NCBI RefSeq assembly: GCF_040954835.1
Contig: NW_027168352.1
Coordinates: 647,501 to 711,500, forward strand
Length of the DNA stretch: 64,000 nucleotides
Source of the DNA: Lepisosteus oculatus
Taxonomy: Eukaryota; Chordata; Actinopteri; Semionotiformes; Lepisosteidae
Direction of reading: 5' to 3'
This document shows, piece by piece, positions 9,572 through 20,491 of this stretch. The notes beneath the pieces are model-generated. The model was not told the DNA's origin and did not search any database. It was given only the letters and a program-made list of their open reading frames with translations. Within the stretch, counting starts at the first letter, position 1; every line of letters begins with the position of its first letter. The translations under genes were made by a program, and so were the position numbers.

Positions 9572-9691
9572 GCTTACGGCCACACCACCCTAAACACGCC
9601 CGATCTCGTCTGATCTCGGAAGCTAAGCAGCGTCGGCCCTGGTCAGTACTTGGATGGGAGACTGCCTGGGAATACCAGGTGCTTTAAGCTT
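9572..9691 (+). rRNA. RN5S: 5S ribosomal RNA
   Basis: 120 nt, from GCTTACGGCCACACCACCC to CAGGTGCTTTAAGCTT, with a TTTT stop at 9690-9693. The internal control region is present: AAGCTAAGCAGCGTC (one base off the usual GCAGGGTC) and TGGATGGGAGAC. Terminal stem GCTTA/TAAGC pairs. It is solitary here rather than tandem, so it may be a dispersed variant or pseudogene. Its 3' end abuts a copy of the U1-flank block. Confidence 0.85.
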
Positions 9692-10305
9692 TTGCTCTCC
9701 CGGCCAGCAGGGGTCGCTGTTGGTGCCGTAGGCTTTGGGAGGAAAACCTGCAGGATGGAAAGGTGATCTATAGCCTCATCTCCAGAGATGTTTTGTTGCT
9801 GTGGCATGTGTGTGACCCATATTCAAAAAAAAAAAACCCGTCTGTAATACGAATATCGAAGCTGCCTCTAAATCTGCAAATGAAGATGAGTCGATAAACC
9901 ACTCGTTTTTCGTATAACTAGACATATATTCATTTGTTACCGATTTCATTCATTGAGCACGGATACAATAGAGGTACAGCCATTCACTGTTTGACATGTC
10001 TGCACTGGTACAGAACCCAGCAATCAGAAAACGGGTGAAACTGTCTTTAGACTCAGCATACAGTACCGAGGCCCCCCATGACCAAATAAAGGCTAACCTC
10101 GATAATCAGCCTAAAGAACGCAGACTACAGCAAAACGACTGACTTTGAAAAGGGAATGAACGTCCAGAAGGAGTAGTGGAACTAGCTTGAGATGCTTCTC
10201 CGGACCCCTAACTAAAAGCCAGCGAGAACCAGCAGCGGCGTCCACTCCTGTCGAACCGGGATCCTTCCGCAGCCACGCAGCTCGTGGTGTCCTAACCCTC
10301 CCGTA

Positions 10306-10318
10306 TCTGATTTTGGAC
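10306..10318 (-). terminator. snRNA 3' box of truncated U1
   Basis: Same GTCCAAAATCAGA sequence as the other U1 copies. Confidence 0.5.
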
Positions 10319-10327
10319 CAAGCACAT

Positions 10328-10452
10328 CAGGGGAGAGCGCGAACGCAGTCCCCCACTACCAGAAATTATGCAGTCGAGATTCCCACATTTGGGGAATTCG
10401 CAGGGGTCAGCACAGCCGGAGTGCAATGGCCGAGCCTCGCCCTGGGTGAACC
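10328..10452 (-). pseudogene. RNU1: U1 snRNA copy interrupted by LINE insertion
   Basis: Holds U1 nucleotides 40-164 with the U1A loop, Sm site and stem IV intact. Nucleotides 1-39, including the 5' splice-site pairing segment, are missing. The junction at 10452/10453 abuts the 3' end of a LINE in the same orientation as U1. Confidence 0.9.
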
Positions 10453-11340
10453 GATTTTGATTTTTTTATTTTTAAGAACTTTATTTTCTTTTCACAATAA
10501 AATACAGGACATCACAAATCAGAAAGCTTTACATTAATATACATACTTAAAACAGTATATATGATCACATCTCATTACATTTTGACACGGTAACAGTTAC
10601 ATAGTAACAATTTCTTTTTTTCTGGTGCAAATCACATTCTTTACTTAAACATGATAATGTTTTTCACAGTCTCTTGAGATATTGACCTATGCTCTCTATT
10701 TCCCACAGATTTTCTGCTTCCTCCCTCCCTTCTCTCCACAGATCTCTGAGGTAATAGTTCTCTCGGGTGATGAACAGGGCCAGGCTACCTGCTGCCTTGA
10801 CTGGGACCTCTATGCCTTTGAATCATCGGAGGGGAATATGGCCAATTGGGTGAGATCTTAGAAAACTTTTAACTGTCCCATAAATTGCAGGGCATTTGTC
10901 AGAGAGTGGGACGTCCAGCTTGGGTCTGACACCCCACACTCTGAACACCTCCCTACCTACCCAGAGCCTGGAAAAATAAGTCCAGGTACGCGCTGCAGGT
11001 GCTGTTGCAAAGCCTCTCAGCACAGAGGCCAGGAAAATGCACAGCAGCTTCGTAGCAATATCTGGGACAGACTTCCCCCCTGAGGGTAGCGGCCTGTACA
11101 TTATTTCCCTTCTGAGTCTTTCCTGCTTCCCACCCCATAGAAATTGAAACATCAATCTCCTCAGCACCGCCGCAACACGGTGTGGGATTGGGAAGGTAGA
11201 AGCCAGAAAATTCAAGACAGGCAAGAGCTCGGCTTTGATGACCAGCACCTTCCCTGTCATGGTGAGGTCTCGGTCCTTCCATTGCATCAGTTTTTTGTTT
11301 AAGATTGGCAATTTGTTCTGCCAATTTACTGTTCCCATTG
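10453..11340 (-). mobile_element. 5'-truncated LINE, L1/Tx1-like ORF2 C-terminus
   Basis: The minus strand encodes the region just after the reverse transcriptase core: WKDRDLTMTGKVLVIKAELL, then LRRLMFQFLWGGKQERL, then PLPSGGKSVPDIATKL. This is typical of Tx1-group L1 elements of fish and frogs. The reading frame continues to a TGA at 10664-10666, with one internal TGA near 10820. The 3' UTR (10453-10663) ends directly at U1 nucleotide 40 without a poly(A) tail. The 5' side stops at 11340, exactly where the 18-kb array begins. Confidence 0.8.
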
Positions 11341-11526
11341 TTCACAAACTCCGCCACGTCGGTGCGATTCCCAGCGGGACTTGAACATAACCCCCCCGTG
11401 GGGCCACAGCGCCCCCGTGTGGCCGAGAGGACCACCACCCTCAGGGCTGAGCTTTTACTGCCGTGTCCCGCTTTTACTCTGGCGATGAAGGAGGGAATCA
11501 AGGAGGAGAATTAATATTGTGATCCA

Positions 11527-11752
11527 CCAGTCCTTCACAGGATACCAGTCCATCACAGGACACACACACACCCTTGACAGGACACCAGTCCTTCACAGGA
11601 TACAAGTCCATCACAGTACACACACACACCCTGGACACCAGTCCATCACAGGACACACACACACTCACACACCCTGGACAGGACAGCAGTCCATCACAGG
11701 ACACACACACTCACAAACCCTGGACAGGACACCAGTCCATCACAGGATGTTC
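11527..11752. repeat. CA-rich minisatellite, about 40 bp unit
   Basis: Repeats of CCCTGGACAGGACACCAG, TCCATCACAGGA and a short CA run. Longer in units 2 and 3 (29485-29757, 47560-47828). Confidence 0.85.
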
Positions 11753-12179
11753 AGTGCCTCTCTCTAATAAAGTAGAAACAAGACATTAAACTCCGTTCAA
11801 AATGGGAGAAATCACCAGGACACCATACACCTTGCTCCGGACGATGGGAGAAGACCTGTACCTTCACGAGTCCGGGTTGTGAAAACTTCTTCTGGCATTT
11901 CAAAACGTTTCGAAGGGACCACAGCGCAACCCTGTTTTCCATTTCTATCGTGTATTATTATACAGTCATAAGTATCTGTACTGATCACAGAGTCCCCCTC
12001 TCACTGCCAGAACTGAAGCCCAGTGCAGCACGAATAATAATAATAATAATTAATCCATCTGGACTCTCCACTCAGAGCTCTTCCCAGGTCAGGGGGATCC
12101 AGTGGGGAGGAGAGCAGAGGGATGGAGCCAGTTCAGAGAGGGGGGTGATTAGGAGGCCATGATGGGTCAAGACCAGGGG

Positions 12180-12415
12180 GGGAATCAGGCCAGGATACTG
12201 GGGTAACACCCCTACTCTTCTACAGAAACACCCCGGGATTGTTAACGAGCACAGAGAGTCAGGACCTTGGTTTGACGTCTCATCCGAAGGACGGCGCCTG
12301 TTTACAGTCCAGTGTCCCCCGTCACTATACTGGGCCATCAGGACCCACACAGACCGCAGGATGAGAGCGCCCCCTGCTGGCCCCACTCACACCTCTCCCA
12401 GCAGCAACTTTGGGG
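12180..12415 (-). mobile_element. SINE3-type body without 5S head
   Basis: Contains GACGTCTCATCCGAAGGACG and AGCGCCCCCTGCTGG. Read on the minus strand, the 5S head is absent and a poly-G tract takes its place at about 12413. Counterparts at 22650-22885, 30190-30425, 40700-40935, 48258-48495 and 59085-59325. Confidence 0.6.
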
Positions 12416-12504
12416 GGGGGGGGGAGGGAAAAAACCAAAAGCTAAACAGATTTTTTTAAAAAAATTTTTATTGATGCTTAACAAAAGAACAAAAATTACA
12501 AGCT

Positions 12505-12955
12505 TCAGTCCAGACTGGGGTCTGGGGTCCCTCAGCTTCAGTCCAGTCCAGAATGGGGCCCCTCAGCTTCAGTCCAGTCCAGTCTGGGGCCCCTCAGCTC
12601 CAGTCCAACCTGGTGTCCCTCAGCTCCAGTGCAGTCCAGACTGGGGTCCCTCAGCTTCGGTCCAGCACAGACTGGGGTCCCTCAGCTTTGGTCCAGCACG
12701 GTCTGGGGTCCCTCAGCTTCGGTCCAGACTGGGGTCCCTCAGCTCCAGTCCAGTCCAGTCTGGTGTCTCTCAGCTCCAGTCCAGTCCAGTCTGGGGCCCC
12801 TCAGCTCCGGTGCAGTCCAGTCTGGTGTCTCTCAGCTCCGGTCCAGTCCAGTCTGGTGTCCCTAGGCTCCAGTCCAGTCCAGTCTGGTGTCCCTCAGCTC
12901 CTGTCCAGTCCAGTCTGGGGCCCCTCAGCTTCAGTGCAGTCCAGTCTGGTCCAGT
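12505..12955. repeat. 31-bp minisatellite, A1
   Basis: Unit about GGGGTCCCTCAGCTT, then C(A/G)GTCCAGTCCAGTCT. The period is not a multiple of three and each frame lacks stops, so long repetitive reading frames appear in all + frames. It lies just past the stop codon of the minus-strand gene, in its presumed 3' UTR. Confidence 0.9.
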
Positions 12956-12962
12956 CCAGATC

Positions 12963-13548
12963 TTAGCTGGCACAGAACCAGGAAAGGAACCTGGAAAGAA
13001 TATTGTTATTGCAGGTGTGAGGGACACAGACACAGACGTCACCATGACATCAAACAGCAAGAGGAGACTCCTCCTTGAATCACAGACACAACCGGGTGGC
13101 GCCCCCCTGTCTGCTCACCTGCACCTCCTCTTCCTCTTCTTGTCCTTCCTGGCAGCCTGCTCCTCCTCTCCCTCCCTCTTCCTCTCCTGACCCACGGTCT
13201 CTGCCGCCTCCATGGGCTCGTCCTGATCATCTGTCTCCACCGACACGCAGCTCAGGGAGTTTAAAAAGACGCACCAGCGATTCTGCAGCAGAGACAGGAG
13301 AGTCACGTTAAGAGTCGGACTGGACACTCCAGGACATGAACACTGCACTGAGAGAGAGAGAGGGGTTCATACAGACACATGACTGGACACTCCAGTACAT
13401 GAACACTGCACTGAGAGAGAGAGGGGTTCATACAGACACACTGACTGGACACTGACTGGACACTGGACAGGAGTAAAGAGAGGATCAGAGCATTACCCAC
13501 CTTATTTTTCTTCTGTCTCACAGGAGGTGGTGATTGGACCTCCTCCAG
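12963..13548 (-). pseudogene. Partial copy A1 of the unrecognised 8-exon gene (exons 6-8)
   Basis: Exons 13501-13548, 13119-13282 and 12963-12990 match exons 6, 7 and 8 of the fuller copy at 23632-27842 in length, phase and splice sites. Exon 6 ends RQKKNK, exon 7 starts NRWCVFLNSLSC, and exon 8 ends FLSWFCAS and a TAA stop. Upstream of exon 6 the homology stops at 13673, where a LINE fragment begins, so exons 1-5 are gone. The retained exons stay open, but without a promoter this is probably a non-functional duplicate unless it borrows another start. Confidence 0.75.
13311..13480. repeat. 62-bp minisatellite, intron 6, A1
   Basis: About two and a half units of TGGACACTCCAGTACATGAA, CACTGCACTGAGAGAGAG and GGGTTCATACAGACACA. 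The B blocks carry about seven. Confidence 0.85.
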
Positions 13549-13673
13549 CTGGAGTCCGAGGAGGGAGAGAGGGGGCAGGAGAGGGACAGCACAGGGAGAG
13601 AAAGAGAGAGACAGGTGAGTCAAGTGTCCCAAGAGTACAGAGACTCTGCTGAAATCACACTCGCAGTGAGTGA

Positions 13674-14280
13674 CACCGACACTAACCAGCCTCAGGACAG
13701 CACTGCTAGAGCACCACAACCCAGACTCAACCACATCACAGCACAGATCAAACAGCAATATCTCACACACTGGGACACACACACACAAACACAACATAAA
13801 CTGGAATGCTACAGAACCTTAAACAGACAATACACACTAGCTGAATATTTGACCAAAATAAAAAATAACAAACAGAAACAGACCCTGACGAAGTACAGGC
13901 TCAGTGACCACAACCTGGTCATAGAAACTGGGCGACACAGGCAGACCTGGCTGCCCAGAGAGGACAGGCTGTGCTCCCACTGCCAGCGGGGAGAAATAGA
14001 GACAGAGGTGCACTTCCTACTGCACTGTGACAGATACTCTGGGATTAGAGAAACATTCTTCCCGAAATTCAGTAATCTAATCCCAGAGTTCCCACACCTG
14101 CCAGAATCACAACGGGTCCCAATCCTACTGGGAGAGGGAGGAGGGAACTCAGTTGATCTGGCAGCCCAGTATGTGATCTCCTGTCACAGCCTGAGGAACA
14201 GTGAGTCTGTCTCCCAATAATGCTCCAGCCGCCTACAGTATATGTCAATATTTTATAATATGTGTTTGTTGTAAATGTCT
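13674..14280 (+). mobile_element. LINE ORF2 C-terminal fragment with CCHC motif, A1
   Basis: Encodes the tail of a non-LTR retrotransposon protein: TLTKYRLSDHNLVIETGRH, then a zinc-knuckle-like C-x2-C-x9-H-x4-C (CSHCQRGEIETEVHFLLHC), ending NSESVSQ and TAA at 14218-14220, plus a short 3' UTR. The frame is open without interruption. It also stays open upstream into the antisense of gene exon 6, giving a 228-residue frame from ATG 13534. The left join lies within what is intron 5 in the B block. The clade is uncertain. Confidence 0.75.
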
Positions 14281-14284
14281 GTAA

Positions 14285-15735
14285 CATGTCTGCTTTACGC
14301 AGAGAGTGGCGGGGGTTGGATGTCAAGGCCTGACGATACCGCATTACGCAGAGAGTGGAGGGGTGGGATGTCAGGGCCCGACGACACTGCTTTATGCAGA
14401 GAATGGAGGGGTGGGTGTCAGGGCCATACGACACTTCTTTATTCAGAGAGTGGAGGGGGTGGGATGTCAGGGCTAGATGACACTGCTTTACACAGAGAGT
14501 GGAGAGGTGGGTGTCAAGGCTATACGACAGTGCTTTACACAGAGAGTGGTGGGGGTGGGATGTCAGGGCCATATGACACTGCTTTACACAGAGAGTGGCC
14601 GGGCTAGGATGTCAGGGCCATATGACACTGCTTTACACAGAGAGTGGTGGGGGTGGGATGTCAGGGCTTGACGACACTGCTTTATGCAGAGAGTGGAGGG
14701 GTGGGATGTCAGGGCTATACGACAGTGCTTTCGGCAGAGAGTGGTGGGGGTGTGATGTCAGGGCCATACGACACTTCTTTACGCAGGGAGTGGCAGGGGT
14801 GGGATGTCAGGGCCTGACGATACTACTTTACACAGTTAGTGGTGGGGGTGGGATGTCAGGGCCATACGACACTTCTTTACGCAGAGAGTGGCAGGGTTTG
14901 ACGACACTGCTTTATGCAAAAAATGGAGGGGTGGGTGTCAGTGCTTTCCGCAGAGAGTGGTGGGGGTGTGATGTCAGGGCCATACAGCAGTGCTTTACAC
15001 AGAGAGTGATGGGGGTGTGATGTCAGGGCCATATGACACTGCTTTACACAGAGAGTGGCGGGGGTGGGATATCAGGGCCTGACAACACAGCTTAACGCAG
15101 AGTGTGGAGGGGTGGGTGTCAGGGTTATACGGCAGTGCTTTACGCAGAGAGTGGTGGGGGTGTGATGTCAGGGCCATACAACAGTGCTTTACACAGAGAG
15201 TGGCGGGGGAGGGATGTCAGGGCTTGACAACACTGCTTTATGTAGAGAGTGGAGGGGAGGGTTTCAGAGCCATAAGACACTGCTTTATGCAGAGAGTGGA
15301 GGGATTGGTGTCAGGGCCATATGACACTACTTTACACAGAGAGTGGCGGGAGTGGGATGTCAGGCCCTGACGATACTACTTTACGTAGACAGTGGCGGGG
15401 GTGGGATGTCAGGGCCTGATGACACTGCTTTATTCAGAGTGGAGGGGTGGGTGTCAGGGCTATACGACAGTGCTTAATGCAGAGAGTGGAGGGTTGGGTG
15501 TCAGGGCTATACGACAGTGCTTTCCGCAGAGAGTGGTGGGGGTGTGATGTCAGGGCCATACGACACTTCTTTACGCAGGGAGTGGCAGGGGTGGGATGTC
15601 AGGGCCTGACGATACTTTATTTACGCAGAGAGTGGCAGGGGTGGGATGTCAAGGCCTGACGACACTGCTTTATGCAGAAAATGGAGGGGTGGGTGTCAGG
15701 GCCATACGACACTTCTTTATTCAGAGAGTGGAGAT
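14285..15735. repeat. About 47-bp minisatellite, A1
   Basis: Around 30 units of TGCTTTACACAGAGAGTGG, CGGGGGTGGGATGTCAGGG, then CCATACGACAC or CCTGACGACAC. The core resembles the TACACAGAG...GTGGCGGGGGTG part of the retroposon at 21310-21500, which may be its source. Variants of two or three alternating subtypes suggest higher-order expansion. Confidence 0.9.
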
Positions 15736-15823
15736 CTAGACAAAGGGGGCAACTCTTAGTCGTATGGGCTTAGTCACACATCGCAGCGATTAAAAAAACA
15801 AAACAAACATATTATGTCTGTTA

Positions 15824-15913
15824 CTAACGACTTTTTTTTCCTACATTGAAAGTCTCTTTCCCGGGTGATTTTCTAGCGCGACTGGGGCTCTTCATTTCTC
15901 CTCGGTGTCTCAT
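15824..15913 (-). CDS. Small basic reading frame (29 codons), unrecognised
   Basis: ATG at 15911-15913, then MRHRGEMKSPSRARKSPGKE and a further basic stretch to a TAG stop. It lies in a 200-bp island of unique sequence (15740-15945) between two long minisatellites and is conserved in the other units (33880-33969, 51890-51979). It could be an exon, a chance frame or a regulatory island. Confidence 0.25.
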   Translation of the reverse strand: MRHRGEMKSPSRARKSPGKETFNVGKKSR

Positions 15914-15949
15914 CGCGGGCGGATTTGAAACAGACCACAGAAGGTGGTC

Positions 15950-18615
15950 ACACACTATATTATTATTGAGAGACAGGCTCACTGTCTGTACCTCAGGCTG
16001 GGACAGAGGATCACACACTGTATTATTATTATTTAGAGACAGGCTCACTGTCTGTTCCTCAGAGTTGGACAGGAGATCCCACACTGAATTATTATTATAG
16101 AGAGACAGGCTCACTGTATGTTCCCCAGGCTGGGTCAGGATCCCACACTGTATTATTATTATTATTGAGAGACAGTCTCACTGTCTGTTCCTCAAGCTGA
16201 GACAGGACATCACATACTGTATTATTATTGATTGACAGGCTCACTGTTCCTCAGGCTGGGACAGGAGATCACACACTGTATTATTATTATTGAGAGACAA
16301 GCTCACTGTCTGTTCCTCAGGCTGGGACAGAGGATCACACACTGTATTATTATTATTTAGAGACAGGCTCACTGTCTGTTCCTCAGAGTTGGACAGGAGA
16401 TCCCACACTGAATTATTATTATAGAGAGACAGGCTCACTGTCTGTTCCTCAGGCTGGGACAGAGGATCACATGCTGTATTATTATTATTTAGAGACAGGC
16501 TCACTGTCTGTTCCTCAGAGTTGGACAGGAGATCCCACACTGAATTATTATTATAGAGAGACAGGCTCACTGTATGTTCCCCAGGCTGGGTCAGGAGCTC
16601 ACACAGTATTATTATAATTATTGAGAGACAGTCTCACTGTCTGTTCCTCAGTCTGGGACAGGAGATCACACACTGTATTATTATTATTGAGAGACAGGTT
16701 CACTGTCTGTTCCCCAGGCTGGGACAGGAGATAACACTGTATTATTATTGAGAGACAAACTCACTGTCTGTTCCCCAGGCTGGGACAGGACATCCCACAC
16801 TGTATTATTATAATTATTTAGAGACAGACTCACTGTCTTTTCCTCGGTCTGGGACAGATGGTCACACACTGTATTATTATTGAGACAGGCTCACTGTCTG
16901 TTCCTCAATCTGGGACAGTAGATCACATTGTATTATTTTTATTAATATTATTGAGAGTCTGGCACACTGTTCCCCAGGCTGGGACAGGAGATCCCACACT
17001 GTATTATTATTATTTTGAGACAGGCTCACTGTTTGTTCCTCAGGCTGGGACAGGAGATCCCACACTGAATTATTATTATTTTGAGACTGGCTCACTGTTT
17101 GTTCCTCAGGCTGAGACAGGAGATCCCACACTGAATTATTATTATTGAGAGACAGGCTTACTCTCTGTTCCACAGGCTGAGACAGGACATCACATATTGT
17201 ATTATTATTATTGACAGATAGGCTGACTGTCTGTTCCTCAGAATGGGACAGGAGATCACACATTGCATTATTATTATTGAGAGACAGGCTCACTGTCTGT
17301 TCCTCAGGCTGGGACAGAGGATCACACACTGTATTATTATTGAGAGACAGGCTCACTCTCTGTTCCTCAGGCTGGGACAGGAGATCACACATTGGCTTGT
17401 TGTTGAGAGGCAGGCTCACTGTCTGTTCCTCAGGCTGGGACAGGAGATCACATGCTGTATTATTATTATTGAGAGACAGGCTCATTGTCTGTTTCTCAGG
17501 CTGGGACAGGAGATCACACACTGTATTATTATTATTGACAGATAGGCTGACTGTCTGTTCCTCAGAATGGGACAGGAGATCACACACTGTATTACTATTA
17601 TTGACAGATAGGCTCACTGTGTCTTCGCTTGGGCTTGAACAGAAGATCACACACTGGATTATTATTATTGAGAGAGGCTCACAGTCTGTTCCTCAGGCTG
17701 GGACAGGAAATCACACACTCTATTATTATTATTGAGAGACAGGCTCACTGTCTGTTCCTCAGGCTAGGGTAGGATATCACACACTGTATTATTAGTATTG
17801 AGAGAAAGCCTCAGTGTTCCCCAGGCTGGGACAGGAGATCACACATTGTATTTTTATTATTGAGAGACAGGCTCACTGTTCCTCAGGCTGGGACAGGAGT
17901 TCAAACTGTATTATTATTATTATTGAGAGACAAGCTCACTGTTCCTCAGGCTGGGACAGGAAATGACACACTGTATTATTATTATTGAGAGACAAGCTCA
18001 CTGTTCCCCAGGCTGGGACAGGAGGCGCAATTATTATTGAGAGACAGGCTCACTGTCTGTTCCTCAGGCTGGGACAGGAGATCACAAACTGTATTATTAT
18101 TATAGAGAGACCTGCTCTTTCCTGACTGTTCCTTAGGCTGGGACAGCAGATCATAATCTGCTTTATTATTATTGAGAGACTGGCTCACTCCTGTCTGTTC
18201 CTCAGGTTGGGAAAGGAGATCACACACTGTATTATTATTATTGAGAGACGGGCTCAGTGTTCCCCAGGCTGAGACAGGAGATCACACACTGTATTATTAT
18301 TATTGAGTATCTGGTTCACTGTTCCCCAGGCTGGGACAGGAAATCACACACTGTATTATTATTATTGAGAGACAGGCTCACTGTCTGTTCCTCAGGCTGG
18401 GGCAGGATATCACACACTGTATTATTATTATTGAGAGACAGCCTCAGTGTTCCCCAGGCTGGGACAGGAGATCACACACTGTATTATTATTGAGAGACAG
18501 GTTCACTGTCTGTTCCTCTGGCTGGGGCAGGGAATCACACACTGTATTATTAGTATTATTAAGAGACAGGCTCGCTGTCTGCTCCACAGGCTGGGACAGG
18601 ATATCACACACTGTT
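15950..18615. repeat. About 64-bp minisatellite, A1
   Basis: About 40 units of TGTATTATTATTATTGAGAG, ACAGGCTCACTGTCTGTTCC, then TCAGGCTGGGACAGGAGATC and ACACAC. Each unit carries a (TTA)n tract. Confidence 0.92.
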
Positions 18616-19050
18616 GTAGTGTTCTCTCACGAGGCACCAGTTCTGTAGGGGTTTGGGCATTTACTGGGACAATTATTTTTGTGGCAGTAAATCACACAAT
18701 TGATTCTTTTAATGGTCTTAAAATCAACCATGCGACATAACTCAAACAACACACACACAGGTACTAATACACGAGGATACATTTGTTAATATATAGAATA
18801 TGCATTCTATGGGTTATCAGAATACAAAATATATAAATTTATTCAGTTACAAAGAGTTACACATATCAAGAGGACATAAGTTCAGTATATCATTCATTTA
18901 GACCATTTCGTAATTGAACTTGTTTACAACTTCTACATGAGATACTTAAAACAAGTACATAACCCTTAGGAATTAAATTGATATCAACTGGTTGGGAGCA
19001 GTAATGCAATAAGGTTGAATACTCACTGCCGGTGGGTTCCTTTTCACACC
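18616..19050. other. Unique spacer before tRNA cluster
   Basis: AT-rich sequence without repeats or a recognisable gene. Confidence 0.5.
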
Positions 19051-19123
19051 GTTTCCGTAGTGCAGCGGTTATCACGTTCGCCTCACACGCGAAAAATCCC
19101 CCCTTCGAAACCGGGCGGGAACA
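19051..19123 (+). pseudogene. tRNA-Val(CAC) pseudogene, unit 1
   Basis: GTTTCCGTAGTGCAGCGG to GGCGGGAACA with a CAC anticodon. The segment GAAAAATCCCCCCTTCG has lost the B box and T-stem pairing, so it is probably inactive. Confidence 0.75.
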
Positions 19124-19696
19124 GCCTCTTTTTGCACGCTCCTGTACTTCACAGAGGTCTTGAGCGACCGGTCATTTGTTCCCAATGTGTTTCCGGTGCC
19201 TTCATGCACTCTTGTACCAAACGCACGTTCCTTCTGTACGCGGAGCCGATCATTTGCAATTGGGCTGTGCCGACAGACCAGGACGAGCTCTGTCGGCTCA
19301 AAAGCAGCGCAGGACCTGCAAGAACAACAGAAAGATTAGCATCCAGCGGGGGCTTCTTAGTGAGCCCAAGATCTCATCAAGAATCGGCTCCAGCAACAGG
19401 GCTGGGCGCATTGTTCCATTCTCCGACCACTCTCGTTGTAAACAAGTCCCTCCTGGTCTCTGCTTGAATTGCACTTTCCTGCGTTTGCTTTGGTGTAACT
19501 GGCTTCCCCTGCATGGGCGAATGTGAAGAAGATCCTAAGTAAGTCATTGAAGAAAACCGAGAAGAGGTCGGAGTGGCCTCTGTCGTTCATCAACGATCCA
19601 GTCAGGCAGTACTCCTCTGCAAAGCGCCGTTCGTTCACATCGATTGGCTTTTTTTGCCTTCATTTGTGCATGTAGTAAAAGCAGACGCCCCTATCC

Positions 19697-19768
19697 TACC
19701 GTGAACCCGACTCGAACCGGGGTTGTTGCGGCCACAACGCAAAGTACTGACCACTATACGATCACGGC
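19697..19768 (-). tRNA. tRNA-His(GTG)-like, unit 1
   Basis: 72 nt starting GCCGTGATCGTATAGTGG, anticodon loop TTGTGGC (GTG). The acceptor pairs apart from a terminal G-T wobble. The T arm (CCCGG/CGGGT) has mismatches against the usual CTCGG/CCGAG, so function is doubtful. Confidence 0.72.
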
Positions 19769-19967
19769 GAGATACCGAGACACACGTGGCAGGGCGGAAA
19801 AGGCTGTGCTCTCTTCGTGTGACATAATTCGGAAAAGTCCTGACGTTGCATTTCAACTGAGCCCCAGTATACATCGACCCTTCGACACTCTGAGTGACAC
19901 CTCTTGCGTGTTTTCTCATATTTATGTAGTTTGCTTGCATGATGCCCGGAACAGCGGGGTTGTTCGC

Positions 19968-20039
19968 TCCCATATGGTCGAGTGGTTAGGATTCCTGGTT
20001 TTCACCCAGGTGGCCTGGGTTCAACTCCCGGTATGGGAA
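19968..20039 (+). tRNA. tRNA-Glu(TTC), unit 1
   Basis: 72 nt, TCCCATATGGTCGAGTGG to CCCGGTATGGGAA, loop TTTTCAC (TTC). Acceptor, anticodon and T stems all pair (one T-G wobble). T loop TTCAACT keeps a purine at 57. This is the best Glu copy of the three. Confidence 0.88.
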
Positions 20040-20491
20040 CGTGTCAGTTTTGAATCCTGCTTTCCAAAAGATTAGCACCGTGTACGAAGGAGCTGCATTA
20101 AAACTACTCGAACGTGCAAAACGTGCGAGAAGAGGGGGTGCTTGTTTCCAACCGAAACTTCTCGCGTGTGAGACGAGCTGACCATCGCTGCAGGAGGTGG
20201 GAGGGTTACTCTGGTAGACAGGGCTGACCTTCGGCAATAGGATTTATACTCTCCAAGATGATATTTGCACTTTCTGGAGAGGCGATTTTCTCCACTTCAG
20301 TAGCCCGATTTCGTCGATTGCGTGGAGAGGGCTGTAGAATGTGGCGCCGCCTTTCCTGCTCCGTCCATGACAGGCGTGCTGGTCTCTGGAGAGAGAGCAC
20401 GGTCCATCAGCGCACTCCAATAAAGGCACTGGAAGCAGCTGAATCGCATTGACGAAGCTCAGCGCTGGGCCGCTGGGCACCTCTTACAACC

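Larger units (their letters stand above)
9687..10452 (+). repeat. 766-bp duplicated U1 3'-flank block, copy 2
   Basis: Same block as 6994-7759, joined on the left to the 5S gene and cut on the right by a LINE. Confidence 0.85.

Noticed and set aside
12553-13190. Protein-like segment LLFLFLSFLAACSSSPSLFLS resembling a signal peptide
   Set aside because: Antisense of the Lys/Glu-rich exon 7 of the minus-strand gene.
13303-13797. 164-codon minus-strand frame across exon 6
   Set aside because: Only 48 bases correspond to an exon. The rest is intron repeat and antisense of the LINE fragment.
15950-18615. CRISPR-like regular repeats
   Set aside because: Repeats are contiguous 64-bp tandem units with no unique spacers, and the genome is vertebrate.
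20065-20095. U6-like AAGATTAGCA
   Set aside because: Short match without the U6 ACAGAGA or stem sequences.
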